Positions 46,601 through 55,536 of a DNA stretch of 64,000 nucleotides are shown piece by piece. Within the stretch, counting starts at the first letter, position 1; each line of letters opens with the position of its first letter. The position numbers were made by a program, and so were the translations under genes. The stretch covers positions 496,001-560,000 of the forward strand of contig CBDHYI010000005.1 in the NCBI GenBank assembly GCA_965275915.1, in the 5' to 3' direction. The notes below the pieces were generated by a model that was not told where the DNA came from, made no database searches, and saw only the letters and a list, made by a program, of their open reading frames with translations. The stretch is from JBDWFY01 sp965275915 (GTDB taxonomy: Bacteria; Pseudomonadota; Alphaproteobacteria; Rhizobiales; Stappiaceae).

Positions 46601-47212
46601 ATGGCTGAAAATCTGACATTTTACACCAATCCGATGTCCAGGGCGCGGATCATCCGCTGGATGCTCGAAGAAACGGGTGCGCCTTACGAGACCGTGCAGC
46701 TTGAATACGGGACCACCATGAAGGCGCCGGACTATCTGGCTATCAACCCGATGGGCAAGGTCCCAGCCATTCGCCATGGTGAAACGGTTGTCACGGAGTG
46801 CGCCGCAATCTGCGCCTATCTGGCCGATGCCTTCCCCGAAGCCGGACTGGCGCCCCCGACGGATCAACGCGGTGCATATTATCGCTGGCTGTTTTTTGCA
46901 GCAGGTCCTTTGGAGGCTGCCGTTGTGAGCCGGGCGATGGGATGGGACGTGCCGGAAGGCAAGGACGTTACTGTCGGATTTGGCAGTTATGAAACGACAC
47001 TTGACACGTTGGAAAAAGCCGTCGCTGCAGACGATTACATTGCCGGGAACAGGTTCACTGCGGCAGATGTTTATGTCGGATCCCATATCAATTGGGGTAT
47101 GAGCTTCGGGACAATAGAAAAAAGGCCTGCCTTTGAGGCCTATTGGGCAAAGCTCGGCAATCGTCCGGCCCTTCATCGCGCAAATGAAATTGACGCGCCC
47201 GAAGAATCGTAG
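46601..47212 (+). CDS. Glutathione S-transferase family protein
   Basis: A 203-residue GST. The thioredoxin-fold N-domain starts LTFYTNPMSRARIIRWMLEETGAPYE, with a Ser in the usual activation position, and includes INPMGKVPAIRHGETVVTECAAICAYLAD, where the cis-Pro and the E-x-A glutathione site are visible. The C-domain is all-helical, with GNRFTAADVYVGS. The ATG at 46601 has GGGAGAG upstream. It is the first protein gene after tRNA-Gln. Its substrate is unknown; detoxification or isomerisation linked to the neighbouring catabolic genes is possible. Confidence 0.93.
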   Translation: MAENLTFYTNPMSRARIIRWMLEETGAPYETVQLEYGTTMKAPDYLAINPMGKVPAIRHGETVVTECAAICAYLADAFPEAGLAPPTDQRGAYYRWLFFAAGPLEAAVVSRAMGWDVPEGKDVTVGFGSYETTLDTLEKAVAADDYIAGNRFTAADVYVGSHINWGMSFGTIEKRPAFEAYWAKLGNRPALHRANEIDAPEES

Positions 47213-47468
47213 CGACACGAGCCGATGAGCAAAGTGTTGCCGCCGGAATTGCTGACTTCGACGTTGGCGGCGGCATCGGACGGTCCAGTTTCTGAAAGAT
47301 CTGGAGATTGAGAACCCCGCTTTCCGCTCACCGCTCTCCGACCGCGAGCGCTGATGGCATTGTTGACCGAACCCGGAGCATCGGACAAAGACACACTGCA
47401 TATTGAAAGGCCTCCGGCATCCTGACAAAGATCAGAGACCTTCTCGTGCTTGGTCAGGAACCGCGTGT

Positions 47469-49099
47469 ATGTCCGAAAGGTTCGACTACGTCATTGTGGG
47501 CGGCGGCTCAGCCGGGTGCGTGGCTGCTGCCAAATTGGCGGACAAGGGCAAGGCCCGGGTTCTGGTTCTTGAAGCCGGCTATTCGCACCGCAATATGGTG
47601 ATCGACATGCCGGCGGGCATAAAGTGGCCGGTCGACCGTTCAAAATTCATGCGTTTTCACACCACCGTGCCGCAGGAGCAGCTCGACGGACGGGCGCATG
47701 ACATTCCTCAGGCCAACGTCCTTGGCGGCGGATCTTCGGTCAATGCCCAGATCTATACGCGTGGCCGCCCGTCCGACTATGATGAATGGGATGAGATCCT
47801 GCGGGGCAGCAACGATACAATCGGTTGGAGCTGGAAGGATGTGGTCCCCCATATCCGCAGGATGGAAGGCAACAACCGGCTCAACAATCACTTTCATGCC
47901 GCTGACGGCCCGCTCCTTGTGTCAGATGCGGGTTTCATAAACGATGCTTCGCGCTGGTTCGTGCAGTCTGTGCAGGCTCTGGGCGAACCGTTCAATCCGG
48001 ACTTCAACGGGCCTGACCAACGCGGCGTGGGCTTTTACCAGTTTACAAATCGCAACGGTCGACGGTGTTCGGCAGCGCGCGCATTTCTTGATCCGCAAAA
48101 AGACAATCCGAGCCTGACCATCCGGCTGCGTTCGGCTGCTGAACGCGTTATGATCGAAGGCAAAAAAGCCGTCGGAGTTGTCTACAGAGACAGGTTCGGA
48201 AGGAAACACGTGGCCCGGGCTGACCAAGAAGTCATTCTGAGCGCCGGGGCGCTGATTACGCCAAAACTGCTGATGCTGTCCGGAATCGGCCCGGCGGATC
48301 ATTTGAGGCAACACGGAATAGAGCGCCAACTCGATCTGCCCGGTGTCGGGCAGCATCTGATGGATCATCCGGAAGTCCCCATCACCGCTATCGCCAACGG
48401 ACCCTACGGATATTACAAACAGGACGCAGGCTTGCGGCTGCTCCGGCATGCTTTGCATTTCAAACTGTTCGGCGCCGGCCCGTTCAATACGGTCGGCATC
48501 GAGGCCGGTGCCTTCGTCAACCCGGCAGAGCGGGACGCACCGCCGACAATCCAGACGTACTGCGTGCCGATCATCTATCTTGATCGGGACCGCAAAAACC
48601 ACATCGCCGCGCAACACGGGGTGACGGTTACAACTGTTGTGCTCAAACCGAAATCCCGCGGCACTGTCCGGCTCAGGTCGCCCGATCCCGACGACCCGCC
48701 GCTGGTGTCGCCGAACCTGCTCATGCATGAGGACGACATGCGGACGATGATTGCCGGCCAGTGCTTTTTTATGAAAGCCTTTTCCGAGCCCCCCTGGCGG
48801 CCCGCATCAGGGAAATCGCCGTCCCTTCCCCCGACGATCTCGGCGAGGAGGCCCTTGCCGCCCATTGCAAGCAGTTCGTCAAGACCAACTATCATCCGTC
48901 AGGCACGGCAAAAATGGGGGCCGACGGCGACAGGATGGCGGTGCTCGATGCCAAATTCCGCGTGCGCGGCATCGATGCCTTGCGGGTCTGCGATATGTCG
49001 GCGGTACCCAACACTATTGCGGGCAATACGAACTCGGTCGCGCTGATGTCGGGCGACCGGTGTTCGGATTTGTTGATTGAAGAACAAACGTCCGGTTAA
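47469..49099 (+). pseudogene. GMC oxidoreductase, broken by one-base frameshift
   Basis: A choline-dehydrogenase-like GMC flavoprotein of about 543 residues if repaired. The frame from the ATG at 47469 has FDYVIVGGGSAGCVAAAKLAD, VLGGGSSVNAQIYTRG and LSAGALITPKLLMLSGIGP. After FFMKAF, near 48780-48795, the match jumps to another frame, giving LAARIREIAVPSPDDLGEEAL, NYHPSGTAKMG with the active-site His, and VPNTIAGNTNSVAL with the active-site Asn. One base is missing in or near a run of T and C. As written, the first frame ends at 49046 and loses the catalytic residues. This may be a true mutation or a sequence error. It converges with the lactonase fusion, 6 bp apart. Confidence 0.8.
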
Positions 49100-49105
49100 C
49101 CAGCC

Positions 49106-50710
49106 TCAAGACCGTCCCAGCGCCGCCAGCACCGCATCCACATTGACCACGTCCGCAACATTGGTCATCGCGTAATCGATCGAGGCCCGATGCCAGTCCG
49201 CGTTCATGGTTGAGCAGGCATCTTCCGGGATAATGACCCGATAGCCCTTGTCGGCCGCGGTGCGGGCCGTGTGTTCGACGCTCATGTTTGTCCAGGCGCC
49301 GGTATTGATAATGGTGTCGCAGCCGCGCCCTTTCAGATAGCCCTCAAGACGGCTTGTCTCCCACGCACTCATGGACATTTTTTCAACCACCAGATCGCCT
49401 GCTTGCACTTCAAGCCCCGGCACGGGCGCAACGCCCCAGGTGCCACGCACCAGTGCATTGGCATCCTTCAGGCCCCGAAACAGGGGCGCATTCCGGCCAA
49501 AGGCGGGATGTCCGGGCTCACACACAAACCAGACGTGAAGGACAAGCACGCCCGCCCGGCGACAGGCCTGTGCCAGCCGTCTGGAGTTTTCAATAACGTT
49601 CTGCTCGCGTGCATGGTTCGGCGAGCCGCTGTCGGCAAAAGCGCCGCCGTCCATGATGACATCGTTTTGCATGTCCTGAATGATCAGCGCGGTTCTTCCC
49701 GGATCAAACAGTGCCAGCGCCGATGAATCGGCAGGTGCCGGAGACGAACCGCTTGCTGCGGATGCTGCGCGGTGCGGGGCCATATTCGGATCGGGGTTCA
49801 TAAACGGCTCACTCCGCGGCCGTGCCTTGGTCCTGACCGAATAGACAGACGTGCTGGCGCAGACGAAGAGCGTGTCCCAGTGTTCGCCGCCCCAGTGGAA
49901 ATTAGCAGGAAGTTCGGGAATGGAGACTTTGCCCAGCAGCAGGCCATCGAAAGAATAAACCCAGATGCCGCCCGGAGCCGTGACCCAGACATTGCCCTGG
50001 CTGTCCGCCTTCATGCCATCGGGCACCCCGGGCAGCAGCGGATCTTTGATGCCCGAAGCAAACGTGCGCGCATTCACCAGCCGTCCGTCATCGGCCACAT
50101 CGAACATGCGGATATTAGCCTGATCGGTGTCGTTGACCCACATAAAGCGCTCGCACGGAGAGAAACAGAGACCATTCGGCTGCGTGAACATGTAGCGGTC
50201 GGAAACCAGGGTCGGTTCGTCTCCGGGCCGGTAATCCGGCGCCAAGCGATAAACGCCTTGAAAACCAAGCTGGGTCGGCCGCTCGACACCATAGTGCGGC
50301 ATCCGTCCATATGTGGGGTCGGTGAAATAGATCGAGCCGTCGGACCGCACACACACATCATTGGGTGAATTCAGCTCCCGCCCCTCAAAATGCGAACACA
50401 GGACCTCCCGGGAGCCGTCGGGCCGGAAGCGGACAAGTGAGCTGGTTGCATGTTCGCAGACGATGAGATTGAGGGCGGCATCATAGGTCATGCCGTTGCC
50501 CTTGTTCGAAGGCCTCAGCACTTCCTCAGGACGCCCACCGGGAACCCATTTCCGGCGGACATCACCGGGCATGTCAGAGAACAGCAGATAGTTTTCAACC
50601 GGATGCCAGACCGGCCCCTCGGTAAAGACAAATCCTGTACCCAGTTGCGATACGGGCGCATATTCATCGATCAGATCGAGAAACCGCCCGTCAATAACTG
50701 TATGCGACAT
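49106..50710 (-). CDS. SMP-30/gluconolactonase fused to isochorismatase-type hydrolase
   Basis: A 534-residue two-domain fusion. Residues 1-300 are an SMP-30/LRE beta-propeller lactonase: FTEGPVW gives the metal-binding Glu (about E31), LNSPNDVC the Asn and VPDGMKAD the Asp. A Pro/Ser/Ala linker (about 305-333) leads to an isochorismatase-like domain (about 337-534) with catalytic Asp D346 in IIQDMQND and Lys K444. The usual catalytic Cys of the T-N-x-C-V-E motif is Ser (S477 in TNMSVEH). The start is ATG at 50710 with a GGGGGCAGGG leader. It is the last gene of the minus-strand unit. It likely opens a lactone and hydrolyses an amide or vinyl-ether bond in sequence; the substrates are unknown. 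Confidence 0.85.
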   Translation of the reverse strand: MSHTVIDGRFLDLIDEYAPVSQLGTGFVFTEGPVWHPVENYLLFSDMPGDVRRKWVPGGRPEEVLRPSNKGNGMTYDAALNLIVCEHATSSLVRFRPDGSREVLCSHFEGRELNSPNDVCVRSDGSIYFTDPTYGRMPHYGVERPTQLGFQGVYRLAPDYRPGDEPTLVSDRYMFTQPNGLCFSPCERFMWVNDTDQANIRMFDVADDGRLVNARTFASGIKDPLLPGVPDGMKADSQGNVWVTAPGGIWVYSFDGLLLGKVSIPELPANFHWGGEHWDTLFVCASTSVYSVRTKARPRSEPFMNPDPNMAPHRAASAASGSSPAPADSSALALFDPGRTALIIQDMQNDVIMDGGAFADSGSPNHAREQNVIENSRRLAQACRRAGVLVLHVWFVCEPGHPAFGRNAPLFRGLKDANALVRGTWGVAPVPGLEVQAGDLVVEKMSMSAWETSRLEGYLKGRGCDTIINTGAWTNMSVEHTARTAADKGYRVIIPEDACSTMNADWHRASIDYAMTNVADVVNVDAVLAALGRS

Positions 50711-50761
50711 ACCCTGCCCCCACTCTCTTGCTGTCATCCGCTGTTTGCCGGAGTGCGTGCC

Positions 50762-51610
50762 CTATGCGGGAAACCAATTCCGGTTCGGAAGCGTTTCCGT
50801 CAGAGGACCGGGTACAGTCATGCCGAGGCGACCGACAACCTGCTGATTTTCAATTTTGGCCGGCCGGTCATGCACCGGCAGCAGGAAGCGGTAATTGTTC
50901 AGGAGCTTTTTGATCGCGCCCTTCTCCTCGCGTTTTGAACCGGCATGGTTGCCCGTCACGCGGGGCTCCATATGGTTGTTGGTGTAGACGTGGTTGACGA
51001 TCTGGTCGTTGAAATCGTAGATCACGTCACCGCAGATGCAGGCAAGGCCCTCCGCGGTTTCAACCATGACATTCATCGATCCTTCCGTATGCGCACCTGC
51101 TGCCTCGCACCAGACACCGGGGATAATTTCCTCTGCGCCGGTGATTTCAAGATCAAGGAAGCGGATCGCTTCGGGCTCATAAATCCGCTCAACCAGATGC
51201 ATGATGTCCGGCTTTGGATATTGCGGATACATGATGCCGGAGACAGAGAATTCCATCTCGCGCCGGTTCAGGCAGACGGTTGTGTTCATCGGGAACAGGT
51301 CGTCTTTACCTGCATGGTCGATGTGAAGATGCGTATGCAGAATGTAGCGGATATCGCCCGGTTTCAGGCCGTGCTTTGCTAGCTGGTTCTCGATCATATT
51401 GTCATGGAACTGCAGCCCCCGCATCCCGAGACTTTCCATGATTGCGTTGTCCCGATAGCCGGTATCGACCAGAACCGGGTGGGTTCCGCCCAAAATAAGA
51501 AACCCGTAAACGGGGACCCGGCGCACACGGCCGCATTCATGGCCCAGAACCAGAAACGAAGTCTCCAGTTCGATATCACCGTAATCCAGAACATGAATGG
51601 TCAATGCCAT
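50762..51610 (-). CDS. Metallo-beta-lactamase-fold lactonase (AHL-lactonase-like)
   Basis: A 282-residue metallo-beta-lactamase fold hydrolase. The metal motif HTHLHIDH at residues 92-99 contains the HxHxDH core (H94, H96, D98, H99) typical of N-acyl-homoserine lactonases and related ring-opening enzymes. Later metal ligands appear as EAAGAHTEGSM and ICGDVIYD. No signal peptide is seen, so it should be cytoplasmic. In this operon of lactonase and amidohydrolase genes, a catabolic ring-opening role is at least as likely as quorum quenching. It lies 43 bp after the amidohydrolase gene. Confidence 0.88.
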   Translation of the reverse strand: MALTIHVLDYGDIELETSFLVLGHECGRVRRVPVYGFLILGGTHPVLVDTGYRDNAIMESLGMRGLQFHDNMIENQLAKHGLKPGDIRYILHTHLHIDHAGKDDLFPMNTTVCLNRREMEFSVSGIMYPQYPKPDIMHLVERIYEPEAIRFLDLEITGAEEIIPGVWCEAAGAHTEGSMNVMVETAEGLACICGDVIYDFNDQIVNHVYTNNHMEPRVTGNHAGSKREEKGAIKKLLNNYRFLLPVHDRPAKIENQQVVGRLGMTVPGPLTETLPNRNWFPA

Positions 51611-51653
51611 TGTCTCACTCCCTCAGATCATTCTTTGCCGGACACGAGGTCCC

Positions 51654-52529
51654 TCACAGCCGGTAAATCCGGGCTGCCGTATCGTTGAAAATCGCTTTCT
51701 GCTTAGGTTTTGAAAGTCCGGATGCCCCGGTCAGAAAGGCGTCGAACAGTTCCTCATATGTCGTCCAGAGTTTTTCGATCGGAAAATTCGATCCGAACAG
51801 GCATCGTTTTGCGCCGAAAATCTTCTCTGTCGTTACGATCATGTCGGAGACGAATTCCGGGTCGTTCCTGTGAATGAATGTTCCGAAGGCTGACAGCTTG
51901 GTGACGACATTGCCGCATTTGGCGAGGCGCTTCATGCCAACTTCCCAAGCCTTCCGCCCTTCTGCGCTCGTATCTTCGAGCATGCCTGCATGTTGAAGGA
52001 CAAAGGTCACATCCGGGCAGGACTCGGCAAGGCCAGCCGCGGCCTCCATCTGCGGGGCAAAGACCTGAAGATCGAAACTCCAGCCATAATCGCTGAGGTA
52101 ACCGATATTGCGTCTCACCGTCGGATCACTCGGCAAATCGGGTCCGGGTGCAAACCGATAGGCAGGGTTCTCGTGCCAGTGAAGCTGCTGCCTCAGCCCG
52201 CGCATCAGCGAAAATTTCTTCAACCGGTCAAGCTGCGGACGGACGTCCCTGGCCGTGAAATCCGCATAACCGACAATGCCATGCGGCCAGCCATGCTCAT
52301 CGGCAACGGACTGAACCCACGCCACCTCATCCTCAAACCAGTTCGGCGTCCAGTTCGCCTGAACATAGACGGACTTCTCAATCCCCGATCCCTTCAGATC
52401 CTCCAGATATTCCTCAATCAGGTAATCCCGTTTGATGGCGCCGTAAGAGCCGAAGATGCGCGGCTGTTGCGGCCCCAACAGCCATGGCAGATCCTTCTGG
52501 CGCCAGATATGGTGGTGGGCGTCGATCAT
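51654..52529 (-). CDS. Amidohydrolase family protein (lactonase-like TIM barrel)
   Basis: A 291-residue amidohydrolase-2 family protein. It begins MIDAHHHIW, with the metal-site HxH at residues 5 and 7, and ends with NDTAARIYRL, the standard family end (FNDNAxRxYRL). Further marks are VYVQANW, VLQHAGM with a conserved His, and LFGSNFPIEKL. The closest named members are L-rhamnono-lactonase, fuconolactonase and 2-pyrone-4,6-dicarboxylate hydrolase, all hydrolysing lactone rings. Its ATG overlaps the stop of the VWA gene by 4 nt, showing translational coupling with the hydroxylase maturation genes. Confidence 0.9.
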   Translation of the reverse strand: MIDAHHHIWRQKDLPWLLGPQQPRIFGSYGAIKRDYLIEEYLEDLKGSGIEKSVYVQANWTPNWFEDEVAWVQSVADEHGWPHGIVGYADFTARDVRPQLDRLKKFSLMRGLRQQLHWHENPAYRFAPGPDLPSDPTVRRNIGYLSDYGWSFDLQVFAPQMEAAAGLAESCPDVTFVLQHAGMLEDTSAEGRKAWEVGMKRLAKCGNVVTKLSAFGTFIHRNDPEFVSDMIVTTEKIFGAKRCLFGSNFPIEKLWTTYEELFDAFLTGASGLSKPKQKAIFNDTAARIYRL

Positions 52530-53629
52530 GCCGTCCTCGTCATTTGAAGAACATGGTCGCTGAGGGCTTCGGTCCGGCTGCCGTCTGACAGGCTGTTGAG
52601 ATAGGGCAAGACGCTGGCCAAAGCCTCGGTTCTGGGTTCATAGCCCTGATCGGCCGCCAGCGGCGTCAGCCAGTCGACACGCCAGGCAATGCGCGATATC
52701 CGCCGGACTGAATCAATCATAGCGTCAGGCGGCCCGCGCTCCAGTCCGTCGGAAAGGATCAGAACGGCCGCGCCCCGTATGAAGCCCGCATACCGGGGAA
52801 CGGCCCAAAAAGCCTGCAAAGCCTCCCCAATCCGGGTGCCGCCGTCAAAGTCGGCAATCAGCCGGCTGGCGCGCTCAAGTGCCTGCTGCCGGTTTCGCAC
52901 CGACAGTGCAGCGGTTATCCGTGTGAGCCGGGTTCCGAACGTGAACGCTTCGAACCGGTCGCAGATGATCGAAAGCGCATGGGCGAACTGAAAAGTCTGA
53001 TCCGTCTGCTCTTTCATCGAACCGGACACGTCGATCATCAGCACCACGCGTCTTTGACGGGTCTTTCTTCGCAGGAAAGCAAGATCGGTTGCCTCGCCGT
53101 CGCGCTGAACGGCCCTGCGGAGCATTCTGCGCAGATCGAGCCGGTCGCCTCCTCGCGCCCGAACGCGTCGATACGACAGGCGTCGCGGCAAACGGGACGG
53201 TCCAAGCCGGATCAGGCGTTGCAAATGATCTTCGGTTCCGGTCTCGCCGACTTCCCGACGCCGCAGACTTTCCGCGCTGGTCGCCTCCACACCCGCCTCG
53301 CCCGGATCGTCTCCTTCCGGCACCTCGATATCCTGTCCGGTTTCCTCATAGGCGGAAACCTCGTCGGCCTCCTCGTCCGTCGACGCTGCCGCAGCAACGG
53401 TCTGGCCGAGAAAGAATCCCCCAAAGAGGGCATCGAATTCCGCTTGCCTTTCATGGCGGACCGCAAGCGTCGACAGAGCCGCGCGCCGGATATCTTCCAT
53501 GGAGCGCGGGCCCAGAAGACCGACCGCATGAATGAAATCCATCGTCTGATCGGGAGAGACGGCAAATCCGTGCGCCCGCAGAAGCGCTGCGAAATCAACG
53601 AACACCTGGCTGGCCCGAGGCAGACTCAT
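52526..53629 (-). CDS. CoxE-like VWA-domain protein
   Basis: A 367-residue protein with a C-terminal von Willebrand A domain. The MIDAS motif D200-x-S202-x-S204 is in RRVVLMIDVSGSMKEQ, with TRIGEALQAFW (the conserved Thr) and LILSDGLERG (the conserved Asp). The N-terminal half has a helical domain and an acidic linker (about 83-120). CoxE proteins work with MoxR-type AAA ATPases (CoxD) to mature or insert the metal centre of molybdenum hydroxylases. It overlaps the MoxR gene by 4 nt upstream and the amidohydrolase gene by 4 nt downstream. Confidence 0.9.
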   Translation of the reverse strand: MSLPRASQVFVDFAALLRAHGFAVSPDQTMDFIHAVGLLGPRSMEDIRRAALSTLAVRHERQAEFDALFGGFFLGQTVAAAASTDEEADEVSAYEETGQDIEVPEGDDPGEAGVEATSAESLRRREVGETGTEDHLQRLIRLGPSRLPRRLSYRRVRARGGDRLDLRRMLRRAVQRDGEATDLAFLRRKTRQRRVVLMIDVSGSMKEQTDQTFQFAHALSIICDRFEAFTFGTRLTRITAALSVRNRQQALERASRLIADFDGGTRIGEALQAFWAVPRYAGFIRGAAVLILSDGLERGPPDAMIDSVRRISRIAWRVDWLTPLAADQGYEPRTEALASVLPYLNSLSDGSRTEALSDHVLQMTRTA

Positions 53630-54507
53630 GCCGCCTCCCCGGGCAGCATGTTCGCCAGTTTCGGCTCCATATAGAGCAGGTCTTCATGATCTTTCAGCGC
53701 AACGCCGATGGCGCGTCGAAAGGCCTCGGGCCACGGCGCTCCCTGACTGTGAAGCAGGGTTGCCGCTTCCGCCCATTCGACGCTTTCGGCGACACCGGGC
53801 GGTTTTGCCAATGGCGCATGCCGGATTCGCGTGACAGCCTCAACAACCGCAGCAGCTGTTTTTCGCGCGACGGAACTCGCCCGCGCCAGGATGATCTCCG
53901 CTTCCAGTGCGGCATCGGGATAATCAATCCAGTGATACACACAGCGGCGGCGGAGCGCTTCGTGCAGATCACGGGTTCTGTTGGATGTCAGGACGACAAC
54001 CGGATGCCGGGTCGCCCGCACGGTTCCGGTTTCGGGGATCGAAATCTGAAAATCCGACAAGAACTCGAGCAGAAACGCTTCAAACTCATGATCGGACCGG
54101 TCAATCTCATCGATCAGGAGCAGGCAGTCATCCGGCGACCTGAGTGCCTCAAGCAGTGGGCGCTCCAGCAGAAACTCATCGCGATAGATATTGACATAGT
54201 CATCGCCGGCCTGACGGATCGCAAGCATCTGCCGGGTGTAGTTCCACTCATAGAGCGCTGATGCCGCATCGATGCCCTCAAAGCATTGCAGTCTTATGAC
54301 TTTACGTGAAAGAACAGCACCAAGTGCTTTGGCTGCTTCGGTTTTGCCCACGCCTGGAACCCCTTCAAGCAGAAGCGGCTTTCCGAGCGCCAGTGCCAGG
54401 TAGGCCGCTGTCGACAGCCCCTCATCCGCAAGATATTGCGCACCCGTCAGCGCGCTGCGCAGGGTCGGTGGACTGTCGATACCGGCAATGACGGGGTTGA
54501 CGGGCAT
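53626..54507 (-). CDS. MoxR/CoxD-like AAA+ ATPase
   Basis: A 293-residue MoxR-family AAA+ ATPase. Walker A GVPGVGKT is at residues 49-56, Walker B LLLIDEID at about 128-135, sensor 1 VVLTSNRTRDL and the arginine region LRRRCVYHWI follow. MoxR ATPases pair with VWA proteins as chaperones for metalloenzymes; in the CO dehydrogenase cluster CoxD helps build the Cu-S-Mo site. Its place between the large subunit and the CoxE-like gene copies the coxLDE order. It starts 4 bp after the stop of the large-subunit C-half gene and overlaps the VWA gene by 4 nt. Confidence 0.92.
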   Translation of the reverse strand: MPVNPVIAGIDSPPTLRSALTGAQYLADEGLSTAAYLALALGKPLLLEGVPGVGKTEAAKALGAVLSRKVIRLQCFEGIDAASALYEWNYTRQMLAIRQAGDDYVNIYRDEFLLERPLLEALRSPDDCLLLIDEIDRSDHEFEAFLLEFLSDFQISIPETGTVRATRHPVVVLTSNRTRDLHEALRRRCVYHWIDYPDAALEAEIILARASSVARKTAAAVVEAVTRIRHAPLAKPPGVAESVEWAEAATLLHSQGAPWPEAFRRAIGVALKDHEDLLYMEPKLANMLPGEAA

Positions 54508-54511
54508 CGGC

Positions 54512-55534
54512 TCAGCGTGCCCCTTGCGGTCTGGCGCCGCCGTTCATCTGAAGACCACGCAGGACTTTTTCCGGCGTGATCGGCAGCGTGTCGCAGCGGA
54601 CGCCGACCGCGTTGTAAACGGCGTTGGCAATCGCCGGCAAAACCGGGTTCGCACACATTTCCCCCGGCCCTTTGCCACCGAAGGGCGCATCTTCCGCAGG
54701 GCGTTCAAGCACAGCGACGTTATGGGGCACAATTTCGCCCGGCCCGGGCATCAAATAGGTGTTGAAATCCGTCGGACCGTGTGAGCGGTCCGGATAATAG
54801 GGTTCCGTCGTCTCGTAAAGCGCGTGGGATACCCCCATCCACGCACCGCCGATCAGTTGCTGTTCAACGAGACGCGGATTGAGCGCCCTGCCCACTTCAT
54901 AGGCGGAATTGATTTCCGTGACCCGAACCTCACCGGTTTCGTCATCCACCTCCAGATCGACAATCAGCGCCGCATGAGCGAAACAGGAGACCGGGGTCAT
55001 TTCTCCGGTGTCCGGATCGACGTCTGAGGTCGGAATGAGAAAGATGCCCCGTCCTGAAAGCGTCCGCCCCTGTTGAAACTGGGCGGCTATCGCTGTTTCA
55101 GCGACAGTAATCGACCGGCCCGGCGCGCCTTTGACATGGATATTGCCCGCCCCGTCGGTCTCAAGGTCTTCCGGGTCGACTTCCAGCTCGTCTGCCGCCG
55201 CTTCAAGCATTGCCTTTCGTGCCTCTGTCGCGGCCCGGATCACGGCATTGCCGACGCGATGCGTGCCGCGAGAGGCAAAGGAGCCCATGCAGTGGGGGCC
55301 GGTGTCGCTATCTGCCGTATCGACATAGACATCGGCGACCGGAATCCCGAGCGTTTCCGCCGCAATCTGCCGGGTAACCGATTTCATGCCCTGACCAAGA
55401 TCGATCGAGCTCAGGGTGACCATGAACTTGCCGTCCGGAGTTGAATGCACCAGCGCCTGGCTCGGATCGCCGCCCAGATTCATGCCGATCGGATAATTGA
55501 TGCAGGCGAACCCGCGCCCCTTGTGGATCGCCAT
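54512..55534 (-). CDS. Molybdenum hydroxylase large subunit, C-terminal half
   Basis: A 340-residue protein equal to the second molybdopterin-binding domain (MoCoBD_2) of xanthine dehydrogenase/CoxL proteins. It starts MAIHKGRGFACINYPIGMN, where a full-length subunit would continue from its middle. Motifs are SSIDLGQGMKSV (Q49), SFASRGTHRVGNAV, ALNPRLVEQQLIGGAWMG and FGGKGPGEMC, whose Glu E292 is the expected catalytic base at molybdenum. It is in a different frame from the N-half gene, two bases after its stop, and has a perfect AGGAGG Shine-Dalgarno at 55543-55548, so it is a separately initiated polypeptide. Confidence 0.9.
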   Translation of the reverse strand: MAIHKGRGFACINYPIGMNLGGDPSQALVHSTPDGKFMVTLSSIDLGQGMKSVTRQIAAETLGIPVADVYVDTADSDTGPHCMGSFASRGTHRVGNAVIRAATEARKAMLEAAADELEVDPEDLETDGAGNIHVKGAPGRSITVAETAIAAQFQQGRTLSGRGIFLIPTSDVDPDTGEMTPVSCFAHAALIVDLEVDDETGEVRVTEINSAYEVGRALNPRLVEQQLIGGAWMGVSHALYETTEPYYPDRSHGPTDFNTYLMPGPGEIVPHNVAVLERPAEDAPFGGKGPGEMCANPVLPAIANAVYNAVGVRCDTLPITPEKVLRGLQMNGGARPQGAR

Positions 55535-55536
55535 TT

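Noticed and set aside
47173..47394. Minus-strand frame with a Ser/Gly-rich sequence between the GST and GMC genes
   Set aside because: It overlaps the end of the GST gene, has no ribosome-binding site and no recognisable family; likely chance.
50762..51610. Quorum-quenching AHL lactonase as firm function
   Set aside because: The HxHxDH motif is shared by many lactonases and hydrolases; the operon context points to catabolism, so only a general lactonase call is given.
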